Positions 1-12,400 of a stretch of 64,000 nucleotides of DNA are shown one piece after another. This DNA is from Pampus argenteus (taxonomy: Eukaryota; Chordata; Actinopteri; Scombriformes; Stromateidae). A program made the translations under genes and the position numbers. Location of the stretch: assembly GCA_036937835.1 (NCBI GenBank), contig CM072881.1:816001-880000 (forward strand), read 5' to 3'. Below the pieces are notes generated by a model. The model saw only the letters and a program-made list of their open reading frames with translations. It did not search any database and was not told the origin of the DNA. Positions within the stretch are counted from its first letter, which is position 1. Every line of letters starts with the position of its first letter.

Positions 1-603
1 TTACAGGAATCACAGCGTTGTTTTTAATAGGGGTTGTGTCCTCGTATGAATCTGTATCTCAGTAAGAATGTTTGCTGTGCTTTAACCTTCACATTTGAGT
101 CGCCACATCATCCTTGGGTTTGACAGTTGTTGCATGAATGTCTTTGAGAATTGATGGTGTTGATCTGCTGTTCTGTTCCTGTTTATCACAAACATGAACT
201 TTAATTTACACATTAGTTATTAAGTTATTGAATCAAACACTTCAGGTTTAATTTATGACAATTCCACTTGTTTCAAGATGGATTATAAGTTCAAACTCAG
301 ATTCTCACAGAATTAACACCTCAAGCAGTGGAAACGCTTACAATTCTTATTTTGTAAACATGATGCAGTGGAAATATAAGGAGTGTTGGCGTGGATAATT
401 ATTGATTGAGCCTGTGTTGTGCCTCACTTGCATGCATTGGGCCATCTGTGGTTTTTGTTCCAACTATAATGTGTTGCAAAGAAGACATTTTGGCACACTG
501 TAGCCCAGATCCCATCACCCAATAATAATTTAATGGTGATCAAAGCATGTTTATTGTACATATTTATGGTGTGGTTGTATGATAGCTCTTTATCAGGCTA
601 GAT

Positions 604-2811
604 CAGGGGTTGGGAACCTTTTTAATCTTGTAGAGGGTATTTTCTATTTTTATGAATCATGCATGTACAAAGAACACGTGAAAATCTAGCCCTTGCCATC
701 AGATAAAGATCCATGTACCATGTATCGTGATATTGCCCTTCCATATTCAAAAAAAATTAAAAGATGCTCATTTAGAAACTCTGTCTTTGACAAGATAAGG
801 TCATATCTTAATTCTTATTATATTCTTCTTCTTATTCTCCTTTAATGCAAACACACTGACAACAGTCTCTTACTGCCAATTTGGGCTATTGTTTACTATT
901 AAGAAAACTAATGATACATAGCTTTACAAAAAAGCTGTTGTCAAGACACAACCCAAGAAGATGCAAATGTATCAGCTGAGTTGTCTCACAGCACGCAGTC
1001 CACTACCAACTTTTAATAACAATCTCTTCAATCACTTTTGGTAGTATTGAGCCACCCCTAACCTTACCTCAAACCTAAGGCCAGAATTATATTAATTAAT
1101 ATATTACATAGATTTTTATATGGAGATGTATATAGCATGAATCTATTTAATCTAGTCAAAGCTAGTTTGTAATCAGGATCTCAGATGCTTGTAGAGTAAC
1201 TGGTGCACACGGCTCCCAAATCATAATAAGCTGAGCATCAAGCAAGCAGACTAAATGACTTCTGAGAAAATCCTGAGAGACCGGTTTGAAACGTAAGAAA
1301 ATCACAGCTCTGTGATTAAAGTGACACTGTTGAGTTTTTGATATTAATGCTTTGAGCCTCACAAATGAAATTCTATTCACCTCCCTTGTCCCTTGTATTG
1401 GAGGGTCATCATAAATCCCATAGACAGATATCTCAATCACTGCAAAAACTGCATTGCTGCATTGGAATAAGTATGGAATATATAACCCTTAAAACCAAAT
1501 ATTGAAATTGGGTCATTTACCCACTTTCTTCAGTATATCAGAGTACTCCAACTGCAGACATGAGCATTTTCTTCTTAAAGCTCAAAGCCTCAAATCATAA
1601 TCATCAGTCATAATGACATTTTATCTATAGCTTCTGTACCACCAAACATTGTCACTGTGATCTTTTTTTCCAATATGAAATATGACTATTGATGTCATGC
1701 ACAATGTCAATACAGTATGTCTGTGACGATATAGACATTAGGATACATGGTGCTGAGAAAGTAAACACTCTTTCTTGGTTTGTATGTGTATACAGTGAGT
1801 TTTGCCTTTCTGATTTCTGTTCACATTACTTATGTAAGATGCGTTCTCAGATAATATTCCCCTGTTGGTGCAGTAGTTTTTACCCAAAGAGGCATTAAAT
1901 ACAGTAGTCAAAAGTAAGCTAAAAAAAAACTTAGTGTTCAGTCTAAATACATCTGAAAGCACAGTCACACCTGCAGTTGAGTAAATAAAGTTCATCTAAG
2001 TGTCCCTGCAAAATAGCTGTCACTAAAAGATTGCTGACAGTGACTACTGGGAGGGTAGTTAGTAACTGCTGTAGCTGGCAAGTCAACTGCTAACACACTA
2101 GCCTGTGGTAGTAGTGGGCAGTGCGACAATGCGTTCAAACTGAATTTGTAATGTGTCTGTTGTCTGCAAAGCAGCTGCTTATACTCCAGCAGAGAAGTGT
2201 TATATAAAAGTTAATAAGTTAGGATAGCTTCCTCTGTTGTGAACCTTAAAGGTCAGCTCAGTCAAGACTATTTGCTGTGGTCAAACATACAAAGTTACAT
2301 GTTAAAGTTCACAGAGTTGAACTTGATTTGTTTTGCCCTGCGAGTGAATCCACTTGACTTCACTTATTGAACTGAACTGATTTCCCTCTTGAAATCCAGG
2401 TGTGACCCAGCCTCAAGAATCTGGCCATGCATTCAATATCAACTCTTGATACTGACAGTTCCCCATACTCATTTTCTCTACTTAAAACAGCAGAGGTTGC
2501 TTGCGAGTCTAATCCAAAAAAAGATTTCAAAATGGTTAGGTTTGCTTCCAGTATGCTGTTGAACAGGTATTGAAATATTATTAAGAATAACTGTTCCTCT
2601 CCATATTTTGTACTTCACTGCTGATGCATAAGTCATGTTTCACAGAACTCATTTACCTTTTGTCCAGTATGTCCAAGTGGGGTTTGGCAGTTCTTGAGCA
2701 GCTATCAAATTGTCTAAGCAGGAAGATGCCTGATTTGTTTTTAATTCACTGAAAAATCCAGTATCTGTCAAAAAGCTTTCTGACTTGCGCCCCATAGGTT
2801 CCTGACCCCTG
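604..2811. mobile_element. hAT-like DNA transposon, degenerate (in exoc6 intron)
   Basis: The ends form an imperfect terminal inverted repeat: CAGGGGTTGGGAACCT on the left and, read inward from the right end, CAGGGGTCAGGAACCT (14 of 16 match). The flanks are GGCTAGAT (596-603) and GGCTAGAG (2812-2819), an 8-bp target duplication with one mismatch. An 8-bp duplication with CAGGGG-type ends is characteristic of hAT elements. The 2.2-kb interior is AT-rich and has no long ORF, so any transposase is too decayed to read. It sits in the intron before the first visible exoc6 exon. The boundaries are inferred from the repeats alone. Confidence 0.5.
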
Positions 2812-2929
2812 GGCTAGAGGGTAGATGCTATGAAGTGCAGGACACTATGACTGATACAGCTGCACCTGTATTATGCTCTGTTTATCAAGAGTTCAAGGTG
2901 AAGCTAACATATTGTTAATTTGTTTCGCC

Positions 2930-3280
2930 CTTCTTGCTTTTTATCCCCCATATCTATTTTTACTCCTATATCTACTTCCTACTATCCCTCCTTCTGTTCT
3001 TTTACCATTTAACCTTTTAATCTATTGTCAATTGTTCCCCATAATCTCTTTTATACCTCCTTCCTATACACTTTCCCAATACTCTGTATCCATTATCCTA
3101 CTCTTTTTTCATGTTCATCCCTTTTGGTGACCTCATACTGCCTTTACTTTACTTCCCTCATTACCCCCATCTTCATCTCTCCTACACCATCTCATCTTTC
3201 CATCCTCTCTTGCATCCTCTCTTCCTTTGTTACCCTTTCTTCTCCTCCCTCCCTCTCTCCCCCCATTCCTCCCTCTGCAG
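2930..3280 (+). other. Long pyrimidine-rich tract at the exoc6 3' splice site
   Basis: About 350 bases made overwhelmingly of C and T lead directly into the CTCTGCAG acceptor at 3280. Ordinary polypyrimidine tracts are 15-40 nt, so this one is extended. Several open frames run through it, but they are low-complexity artefacts rich in Ser, Pro, Leu and Phe. Confidence 0.5.
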
Positions 3281-3422
3281 GGTAAAGTGGCCCAGACAGC
3301 TTGTATGTCAGCCTGTAAGCATCTGTCCACATCACTGATGCAGATGCTGCTGGACACAGAACTGAAACAGATCAGCATGGGGGCCATTCAGCAATTCAAC
3401 TTGGATGTCATTCAATGTGAAT
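3281..3422 (+). CDS. exoc6: exoc6 coding exon (fourth from last)
   Basis: Acceptor CTCTGCAG, donor GTGAGT. It encodes 47 codons from GKVAQTACMSACKHL to DVIQCE and ends one base into the next codon. That base joins TG of the following exon to make Leu. This is helical Sec15 C-terminal sequence. Confidence 0.9.
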
Positions 3423-6400
3423 GTGAGTAGAAAGAGATTTAATATTAATTGTTTAATGTTTTTAATTATAATTTTCTGTTTTCTATTTGTAGGTACATGT
3501 ATGTGAGAGAGAGAGGAGGGGAGGAAAGGTTCCTCACATGAATTGAATCGTGATGTGATGTGGAGTTAGGTGCTCTGTGTGTGTGTGTGTGTGTGTGTGT
3601 GTCTGTGTCTGTGTCTGTGTGTGTGTGTGCTAAGACAAGGTAATCGCTGGCTCTAGCATCATGTTTAAAGTACATATGATATCTCATACATTTCTTGTGT
3701 GGGTTGTGGGTTTTCTACTGCGTACAGCTCAAATTCATCTGTAGAGACAACTGAGAAACATGTAAAGCAGGCTGTAGTATTTAATGGCCAGATTAAGGGA
3801 TGAATTTGTGTCATATGAAACAGTATCATCTGCATAGAAATGTGCATTGCAATGTGGAGTGGCAGAGATTATATCATTTACATATACAGTTGTTTTGCAG
3901 AAGTAGAACAATATACAGTAAGTTGCCGTAAAAATTTCAGCAGGTAAATACAAAGCACAGCAGATTGTTGAAGATTGTCCACAGCTTTGACAACATCATA
4001 CATTACAAGCAATGTGGATATGTTTTGCTGTGACATGGACTTAATTAAATCTTGCCATCTGAGGTTGTAATATTACGTTGTATTATTGCTGTATTATTAG
4101 ACATAGAATATTGTGTGTGCTTGCATTTGTGTGTGTATGTCTGTGTGTTTTTGGATCAGCCAAAGTTCAGCACATCAAATGATCCAGGGAGCCACAACAA
4201 GACAGTATTATATTACCTTTCAGTTTTATTCCAATATAATACTGATGCAAGTGAATTCCTACAAAATGTTTTATCAGATCACTGCACTGATTCCAGAGAA
4301 TCCACAGCCCCTCTATGGAGGCAGTGTTCAAGACAAGATGAATGAATTATTTTTGAGTTTTGGAAAATATTGCTCATAAGGTTAAGGACAGAGCACAAAT
4401 GTCGGATTACTAGATGATTAAAATACACCTAACGCCCTCAGTTGTATGTAAGTGTAAAGTGATTGTTGTCTGGCGGTATTTTTTGTTTCTTCTCAGTGTT
4501 TGCCAGCTCGGAGCCGGTCCCTGGATTCCAAGGAGACACACTCCAGCTGGCCTTCATCGATCTACGACAGGTAAACTGTCTCACTGAGCCGTACTGAAGA
4601 CCAGTTTAGGACAGCTTCATTTACTGCTCGTGTTAGTTATTTTATTTAAATCTCATTTAGAATTTGTGTTTATAGAATAATGAGAATATCCTGGTGAAAG
4701 GTGTTGCAGTTTGTGCTGTTTTCACTCATTCATTCTCATAACCCTTTCAGGGCTGCTACTAGCAATGAAAATGAATTCAATGCTACCAACGTTATTTAAC
4801 TTTTAGGTACCCTCAGCAGCTTTATTTCTCCACTGAGCAATGTCATGACATTAAATATGTGTAATGTGAATGAGATTCTGGGTTTCTCCTGTATAGTCCT
4901 AAGCTTTCAACCCTAACTAATTAATGACTCTTCAATCAAACTTTAAGGGCACTTTCCTCTGGCAAAAAAAATCACAACTGTTCAGAGCTAAGCATTTGAA
5001 CCACGACTTAAGGATGATAAAAGATGGGAACAATAAAACTGATGGCAGTCATTAACACTGTAGCTTTAATCTATTTCACTAACTTTCTACTTCCACTTCC
5101 TTTTTACTTCTCTGCTGTCCCACATTTCACCTCTCTAAATCACCTCCAACAATATTGTCTTTCAATTTCTTTGCTAGTCTCATGTCTCAACCTTTTCAAC
5201 TTTCACCTGCCCTTTAGTTCACCTGCTCAAGAAAATTCCTATTCCCCCACTCACAAGCGCAAACCCTCTGCCTCTTTTAGTTGTAAACACCAGTGGTATG
5301 TAAAGTGTTGCTGGGTCTCATTAACTTATGTCTGCATTGACCTTAGTTAATCTGAGCCTGAGGCAGAGGCCTGGCTCTGCATCCAGTCCAGGTCACACAC
5401 TATACTGAGGGAGTTTGTTGATTGTTGTAAGAAGATTGGAAACTTTAGGATTGTTTCAGTAGCGTATAGTAGCTCCTCTGAACCAGAAATGATCACAACT
5501 CAAAATTATTTGAAAAATAAAACATTACCTGAAATTTCAATATAATGTTTAAAGTATAGAATTTTACTCCCACAGATTGTTAAACACCCCATATGTTCAT
5601 AAAAAATCATGAGACATGAGCTCAGTGTCCTCAGTGGTAGCTGTGTCTCTGCACGTCTGTTTTAGCTTAGTTTCCTGCGATGCAGCTCATTAGACAAACT
5701 GTGTCCATGTTCCCTTTTGTACAAAGTGCTTGGTTGACATGTTTATCCTAGCCTTAGGTAAAAGGGTAGGGAGACATCCATAGGTTGAGGTTACACAGAG
5801 GTCATCCTTTTACTTTCCCTGTATCTTATGGCTGTGGACTTAGCTATAGCTATTTTGTTTATAATTACATCCTATATTACAAAAATGATTGAAATCAAAA
5901 TAATCTTGAATGATGAATCTTTACTAACATTTTAAAATTCAATCATTAAATGCATTTCACATATGAAAATTTTAAATAAAAAATATGCACGTTCACATCC
6001 CTTGAAATTTAGAATGACCTCATATAGAAGATATTGTTTTCTTCAAGTGGCCTGTCACATTTTTGCACATATATTGTATACATTCATCACAGATTATCGC
6101 ACTGTGGTTCTGAAAGGGTTACACAAGACGCACATGTATGTGCATTTACCAAAAAACTGCAACGTTAACCAGAAAGTCATGAAGAAGATAATTATTTCAT
6201 TTTCTAGAATACAACACATAAGTTAGGTGCTGCTAGGCACAGAGTTATGAAAATTGATAGGTTGCTTATTTAATTAATACACACAGTATAATACTGTGTG
6301 AGGTGTGTGAGGTGGTGTGAGAAACAAAGCTGACAAGAATCCTCACACATGAAGCCAGCATGTGTGACAGGGACTTTATGTTCAACTGGAGCCAAGACAG

Positions 6401-9400
6401 AGCCATCCATCACTGTGCCGGTTCCTTAGGGTGATCGAGACTTGATGTAAAAATGGTCTAGTCAGACATATTTACCTTTTCTCACCTCTGGTCCACTAGT
6501 CTCTGATGACAAGCCCAAGCCCATGAGAGAAGTCAATGGGACAATAGCATTTAATGGGAGTTGTCCTATGTGAAGCTTCAGAGATGTATAAAAAGATGGA
6601 AAGCAGAGAAGGATTTCTTTCCAGAATGTCGCCCTGACTATTGATTGAATGTAAAGGTAAATCCTGGGCGTTTCACAACAAACCAGGAGGTCAAAGGGAT
6701 GATGATTTATCTGACACTGTCCTTTTGGGGAATGACACACACACACACACACACACACACAACTTATTCTCTTTATCTTCTCTCAAGCACTTTCTGTTAA
6801 TCACAAACAATCACCTCAGCCTAACCCTGGACATCCACTGTCACATCTCCACCACACTGGAGGTGTTTAAAAGCTGAAGCAGTCTTTAGCAACCACATTT
6901 CCAATATCATTTTAATTTAGTTTGACAGCAGATTAACATTTTCTGCTCAATTCTGATCTGACATTTTGTGGCTTTACCTAATTTGTTCTCTTAACTGTAT
7001 AGCCATTTCACATGTGAACTCTGGACAATGTCTGGCAAATCAGGTTCTGACATTGTCTGCAGTTGCTCTTTCACACATGCAGCACATGATAGGAGATTGT
7101 TCATGTCAGACGCGTTCTCTGGACCTGCTGCTTGTTCTGCTGCTTGTGTCCTCAGTCTCATTCTTTCAATCACTACCCAGCGATCATTGCAAATCTCACT
7201 GTAGATAAGTAATGAGAGGAGAGCCTTTGGAATTTGGAACATGTAACATAATGACTCCCATTGCATCTTTTTCAGGACAAGTCAACCCAATCATGATAAC
7301 AGTTGACTACCATACACACACACACACACAGACAACCTATCTTTCTCTATCTCTCTGGGGCCAGAAGCTGAATATTTCCAGAAGTATTTACTACCTCATT
7401 GTTATGATAACATGACTCAGCTCGCACAGCTGAATGCGTTTTGGGTCTTCTATCAGATATATGTGACAGAGTGGAGCGATGTGAATGGAAGTCACCTGGG
7501 TAGGGTTGGGTATTTACAAATGGTTGAAATTGGGAATTTTTTAGGAAAATATGTGTGTCAGCTCAGGACACAAGCAGATACTAATATTAAACGCCTCAGA
7601 TCTGTGGAAAACAACAGAAAAGAGAAGGAGGGTAATTAGCCTCTTCAGTGTACATTATTTAAAGAACTAAAAAGCCAATCATATTGCATTAGAGAAATAC
7701 CAGATATGATTGAGGTAACTTAGAAACAGTGTCTCTATTATATACAGACTGTTCACCAGAGTTCACTTTTTCACTGTAATATGTCCCGCCCACCACAATA
7801 TATATTTTGGTCACAATTCTTTATACAAATATTGTATTTTGTCTTTGTCCCGTTAGACTTGTCTTTAGTGATGTCCCTGCTTTCCCAGGTTTTAGGAATT
7901 AATGTAAGTAGAATAATATCATAACTGATAGAACCACTGGCCTTACCTATGAAAATAAGATTCAGGTTTAAAAAAACAAACTTTTGCTTATTGTTCCAAT
8001 GCAGTGTGCTCCTGAATAGTGGAGAGTTCAGAGTAAGATGTGCCTGCTTGTGGCTCATCACTTAGCTCCAGGTGAGAATAGTGGCATTGTTGCTAAGCCT
8101 CTCAGTCAGCAGAATAATGCTATTATCACTAAGCTGTTCTTTCACTCCTCTTTCAACATGACCCAAACACCCAGCTGTTTCACCCTATGACATTAGCATA
8201 CACTGTGGGTGGGGGGGTGGGGGTCATCTCCATCAGGTTAACCAGGGGTCGTTGGGGGGGTCGTTTTAAATGTTCCTGTTCACACTTCACACTCATCATG
8301 TAGCAGCAGAACCCCCTCCCATCCCCCTTATGCTCTCTGCAGCTCTCACTCTTGTGTCTTTTCTCTGTGTCTCGGAGTGATGCAGTGACCCAGGATAAAC
8401 AAGTGTACCATCAGCACATTATGTGACCCTGCTCCTGACCTGGCTTTAATACAGCGCCCTCTCTGCTTTGATGCAGAAGACACATGTAGTAACTGCAGGC
8501 ACAGAGTATTCACAGCATTGTTGCAGGATTACTGTAACCATACAGATGACTTCTGTCCCTCTCAGCCAGCACTTCTGCTCTTCTCTCAATCCAAGAGACT
8601 TAAACGTGATTGGAGAATGTTAGATGCTGCATTAATTTTCCATAAGCCCGTTTAAAACATGCACTGCTACCCTGGAGTTATGTGAACATCACCCAGCGGA
8701 GTTGTATGAGTGAACACAAATCAGTCAGACTGGACATTAAACAGACTTTACCCTGCCATCTCCCCTAGTACAAAGTCTGTGTGATGTCCAATTGAGAATT
8801 AACAGCAAGTGTGTCATGCAGCTGGCTCTGGATAAAAAGTAAATGCATAGTAAAAACTCATAACTAGTAAGACTCTACTGTGTTTTGCTGTCATTTATGG
8901 TCTCTGTCATGTAAGTTTCTCTCCTCTCTTCTGGTTTTCTCACTGTGGGCGGGGCTGAGCCGCGTTTATGCGTGTGTGTGTGTGCATGCGTGCATGCGGA
9001 AGAAAACAGACATGTGAGAAGCCCCTCGGTCTCACAAGTAACATCACAATCTCACACGTCCACCACTATACTCTTACACAAACACTACTATACCCTCTTC
9101 ATGCACAATCATTCACTTTCTTTTATTTACTATCTCATACATGGATTTCTATACTCTTTCACACATGCTACGATACCCTCTTCACATCTAACTAACTAAG
9201 TTCACAAATCCTTATTGGTTCTGATCTATCTGCACACATTGCCTCCCAACTTCTGGTCAGCATTTTTGGATGGAAGTTATTTTTTCCCAACAAAACCCCA
9301 TCAGCATAACACCAGCCATCTAAATAACTATTCTTGGATTGCAACAGCAATATTTAGTCCTGTTTCATGCAAGCATTTAAGTATAGTTTTCTGTGCACAA

Positions 9401-12400
9401 GAGAACGGTGCTGTGTGTATGAAAGTATGAAAGTGAATGATAGAAAGTATGTTTGTGCATGTAAGGGGATATAGTAGTGTTTGTGTAAGAGTATGATGTT
9501 ACTTATGAAACCAAGTATAACCATTGTCCTGAGTTTGATGTTAAGGAACTAAAAGCTGTCAAATACATGGACAAGGTCGAGTGCAAGTAGTTTAGTGAAC
9601 CTCTTAAAACTTCACAACACTATTTGAGTTAATGTTAACCAAACTACAAATTGACATTGTTGGCTGTTTTCTTTTGTGTAAATGTGCATCACAGGCAGGT
9701 GTCTGTACACTCAACCAAAACTCTTAACGAGCTCTTAAAATAAAGAAAAAGATAAGAGTGATAATCTGCCTGCGCATCATTTTTCCAGCCTCATGCATTG
9801 CAACTAGATAGTAATTGAGTATATATATAGCTAATGCTAGCAGAAAGTAATCAACTTTCAAACCCCTCACTAATGTTTTAAACGCATCACATCAGTATAT
9901 TGATACAGTTTTGTTTGTGTGTTTGTAGCTCCTGGACCTGTTCATGGTGTGGGACTGGTCAACGTACCTTGCAGACTATGGCCAGCCTACCTCCAAATAC
10001 CTGAGAGTGAACCCAGCCACTGCTCTGGCTCTACTGGAGAAGTGAGTGTGTCTGATATGTTTACAATATTTCACCATGATTCTTGAAAGGCCAAGTCCCA
10101 TTTGAGTGCAGTGCAGGGATGTTCGACTGTGACAGGACACAAAAGCGGCTTCACCTGAATAGTTTGTTATATTGTTAAGGATGTTTATTACCAATTCACC
10201 TAAGACATAGATAATAAAGTAACTTGTCTAGAATAGGAGTCATCATTATAATTATGTTAGAGAAACAACAAAAACATGTTAATGTCTGTCACCACAGCTA
10301 TAAGTCTTATTAAAACATATATTTCAACACCTCTCCCATTAATACCTAATTACATTAATGATTGCATGTAACCTATGAAGACCTCAGACATGAATGTCGA
10401 GCTGTGTTGCTTTTCTATTCCTCTAAATCTTCTTGTCTATTGTTTTTCTGCTGCTGCTGGTCAGAGTCTACAGAGGGTAGGTGCAGCTTCCTCACCTCTT
10501 TTCCTTGGTCTTCTACATGCATGTTCTGATATGTGCAGAATGTGCATCTAAACATGGTTCTACCTCTTCTACAGTTTAGAGTTTCTCTCTTTAGCTTGGT
10601 TCAAGTAGTGACTAAAAGCTGAAACTAGGCATAATGTTGTTGTTAACGTTAAATTCCATTATTGCATACATGAAATTAAAAAATTTAATTTCCCAGTTTT
10701 TGGGATTAATAAAGTATATCTATCTATCTATCTATCTAAATGTACGTACCGACTATAAAGTGCACCGGATTATAAGGCGCAGTAACAATTAACATGTCAA
10801 TTGCTGTCATTGTCCACACATAAGATGCATCTGATTATAAGGCGCAATCAGCAAAAACAAAACGTGTCGGATAAGTCGAACTTTATTCAACTCATTTACA
10901 ATAACTCTCAGTTGTAGGCTAACACAAAAATACAAGTTAAAGTGTAACAGTTGGGTGATTTTAGGATCCAGCAGCCCGGATCCCTCTCCTCATTATCCGA
11001 GTCAGTCTCTGTCAGTCTCACCGGGCTGTTCAGTGATGATTCCGGCCTCTGCGAGGCTCCTGACTTGAGTAGTAATACGTTATTAGCCGTAATGTGTACA
11101 ACATTAAATCGGTTCGAGGTTAGTAAACACAACCAAAGGTCATACATAAGGCGCACTGTTGATTTTTTTATAGTCTGAAAAATACGGTATACACACAGTA
11201 CGGTATTGCACACAGTTAACATCCGTTTGATTTTTAGTGACTTCTTGCTTGAACCTTACCCCACCATGCACTCACACATAATTGGGTTAAACTTAAACCA
11301 TGGTTTAAATGCTGCATGAGCTCCATTGTAAAGCCGGGTCTATATTCTTGACACCGGATCTCAGTGATGAGGCGTTCTCTGGACCTGCTGCTTGTTCTGC
11401 TGCTTGTGTCCTCAGTCTCATTCTTTCAATCACTACCCAGCGATCATTGCAAATCTCACTGTAGATAAGTAATGAGAGGAGAGCCTTTGGAATTTGGAAC
11501 ATGTAACATAATGACTGCCATTGCATCTTTTCCAGGACAAGTCAACCCAATCATGATAACAGTTGACTACCATACACACACACACACACACACACACAGG
11601 CCTAAAATACAGCTCTAACAGAATAGTTTAGAACATCTGTACACTGAATTATAGATCATAACCCAACATGTGTTAGACACAACAGGGAATTAGTTGACCC
11701 TACCTGCCCTACAGCAGGTAGGTTTAAACAGGAATAGATTGGCAGAAAACTGGTTACATCATGTTGATGGCATACTAAGCTACTTAGGTCAAACTATTTA
11801 AATAGAAACATCATCAGCATGCTGCAGGTAAACACTCCTTTCCTGTTTTATGATTAAGACATATACATGTATTAAATGACTTTCCTATCTTTTGAGATTT
11901 GATATTTGATAACTGTTTCACAATGATTTGTTTTTATCATGTATCTTCTGTGTCTAATGTAAGTTTAATAGTTTTACTTGCATCAGCATGATGTAATTGG
12001 TTTTGTGCTTCTTATTCACCTTGACCTTCTCATCAGCTCAGTCATTTGTCCAATCATGCTAATGAAACTTGAAAGCTAGAATCTAGTATGTGCATTATTT
12101 TGCTTTTGCCTTTAGTCTGGTATCCTGCACCTGGCATAAGCATAGGGTTAAATGAGCCCATAAATAACCCTTCACAAAAGAAAAGTCTTTCACACTCTTT
12201 TATAGAGACATTGATGTCACTGACAGAAAAACAGTAAGTATCTAAATAGTAACCATTCCTCTGTCTCTGTCTCTGTCTCTGTCTCTGTCTCTGTCTCTGT
12301 GTGTCTCAGGATGAAGGACACCAGTAAGAAGAACAACATCTTCTCTCAGTTCAGAAAGAATGACAGAGACAAACAGAAGCTGATAGAGACTGTGGTCAAA

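Larger units (their letters stand above)
4571..9928 (+). other. Long exoc6 intron, no coding exon seen
   Basis: This 5.36-kb intron lies between the exons ending at 4570 and starting at 9929. It holds CA microsatellites (about 6735-6761 and 7314-7329), one copy of the 219-bp duplicated segment (7112-7330), a G-rich tract (8206-8223) and an imperfect inverted repeat (9035-9507). ORFs over 60 codons occur, but none resembles a protein family and several run through CA repeats. Confidence 0.7.

Noticed and set aside
1..3280. Further exoc6 exons upstream of 3281
   Set aside because: No segment with AG/GT borders gave Sec15-like residues. Most of this DNA is the hAT-like element and intron.
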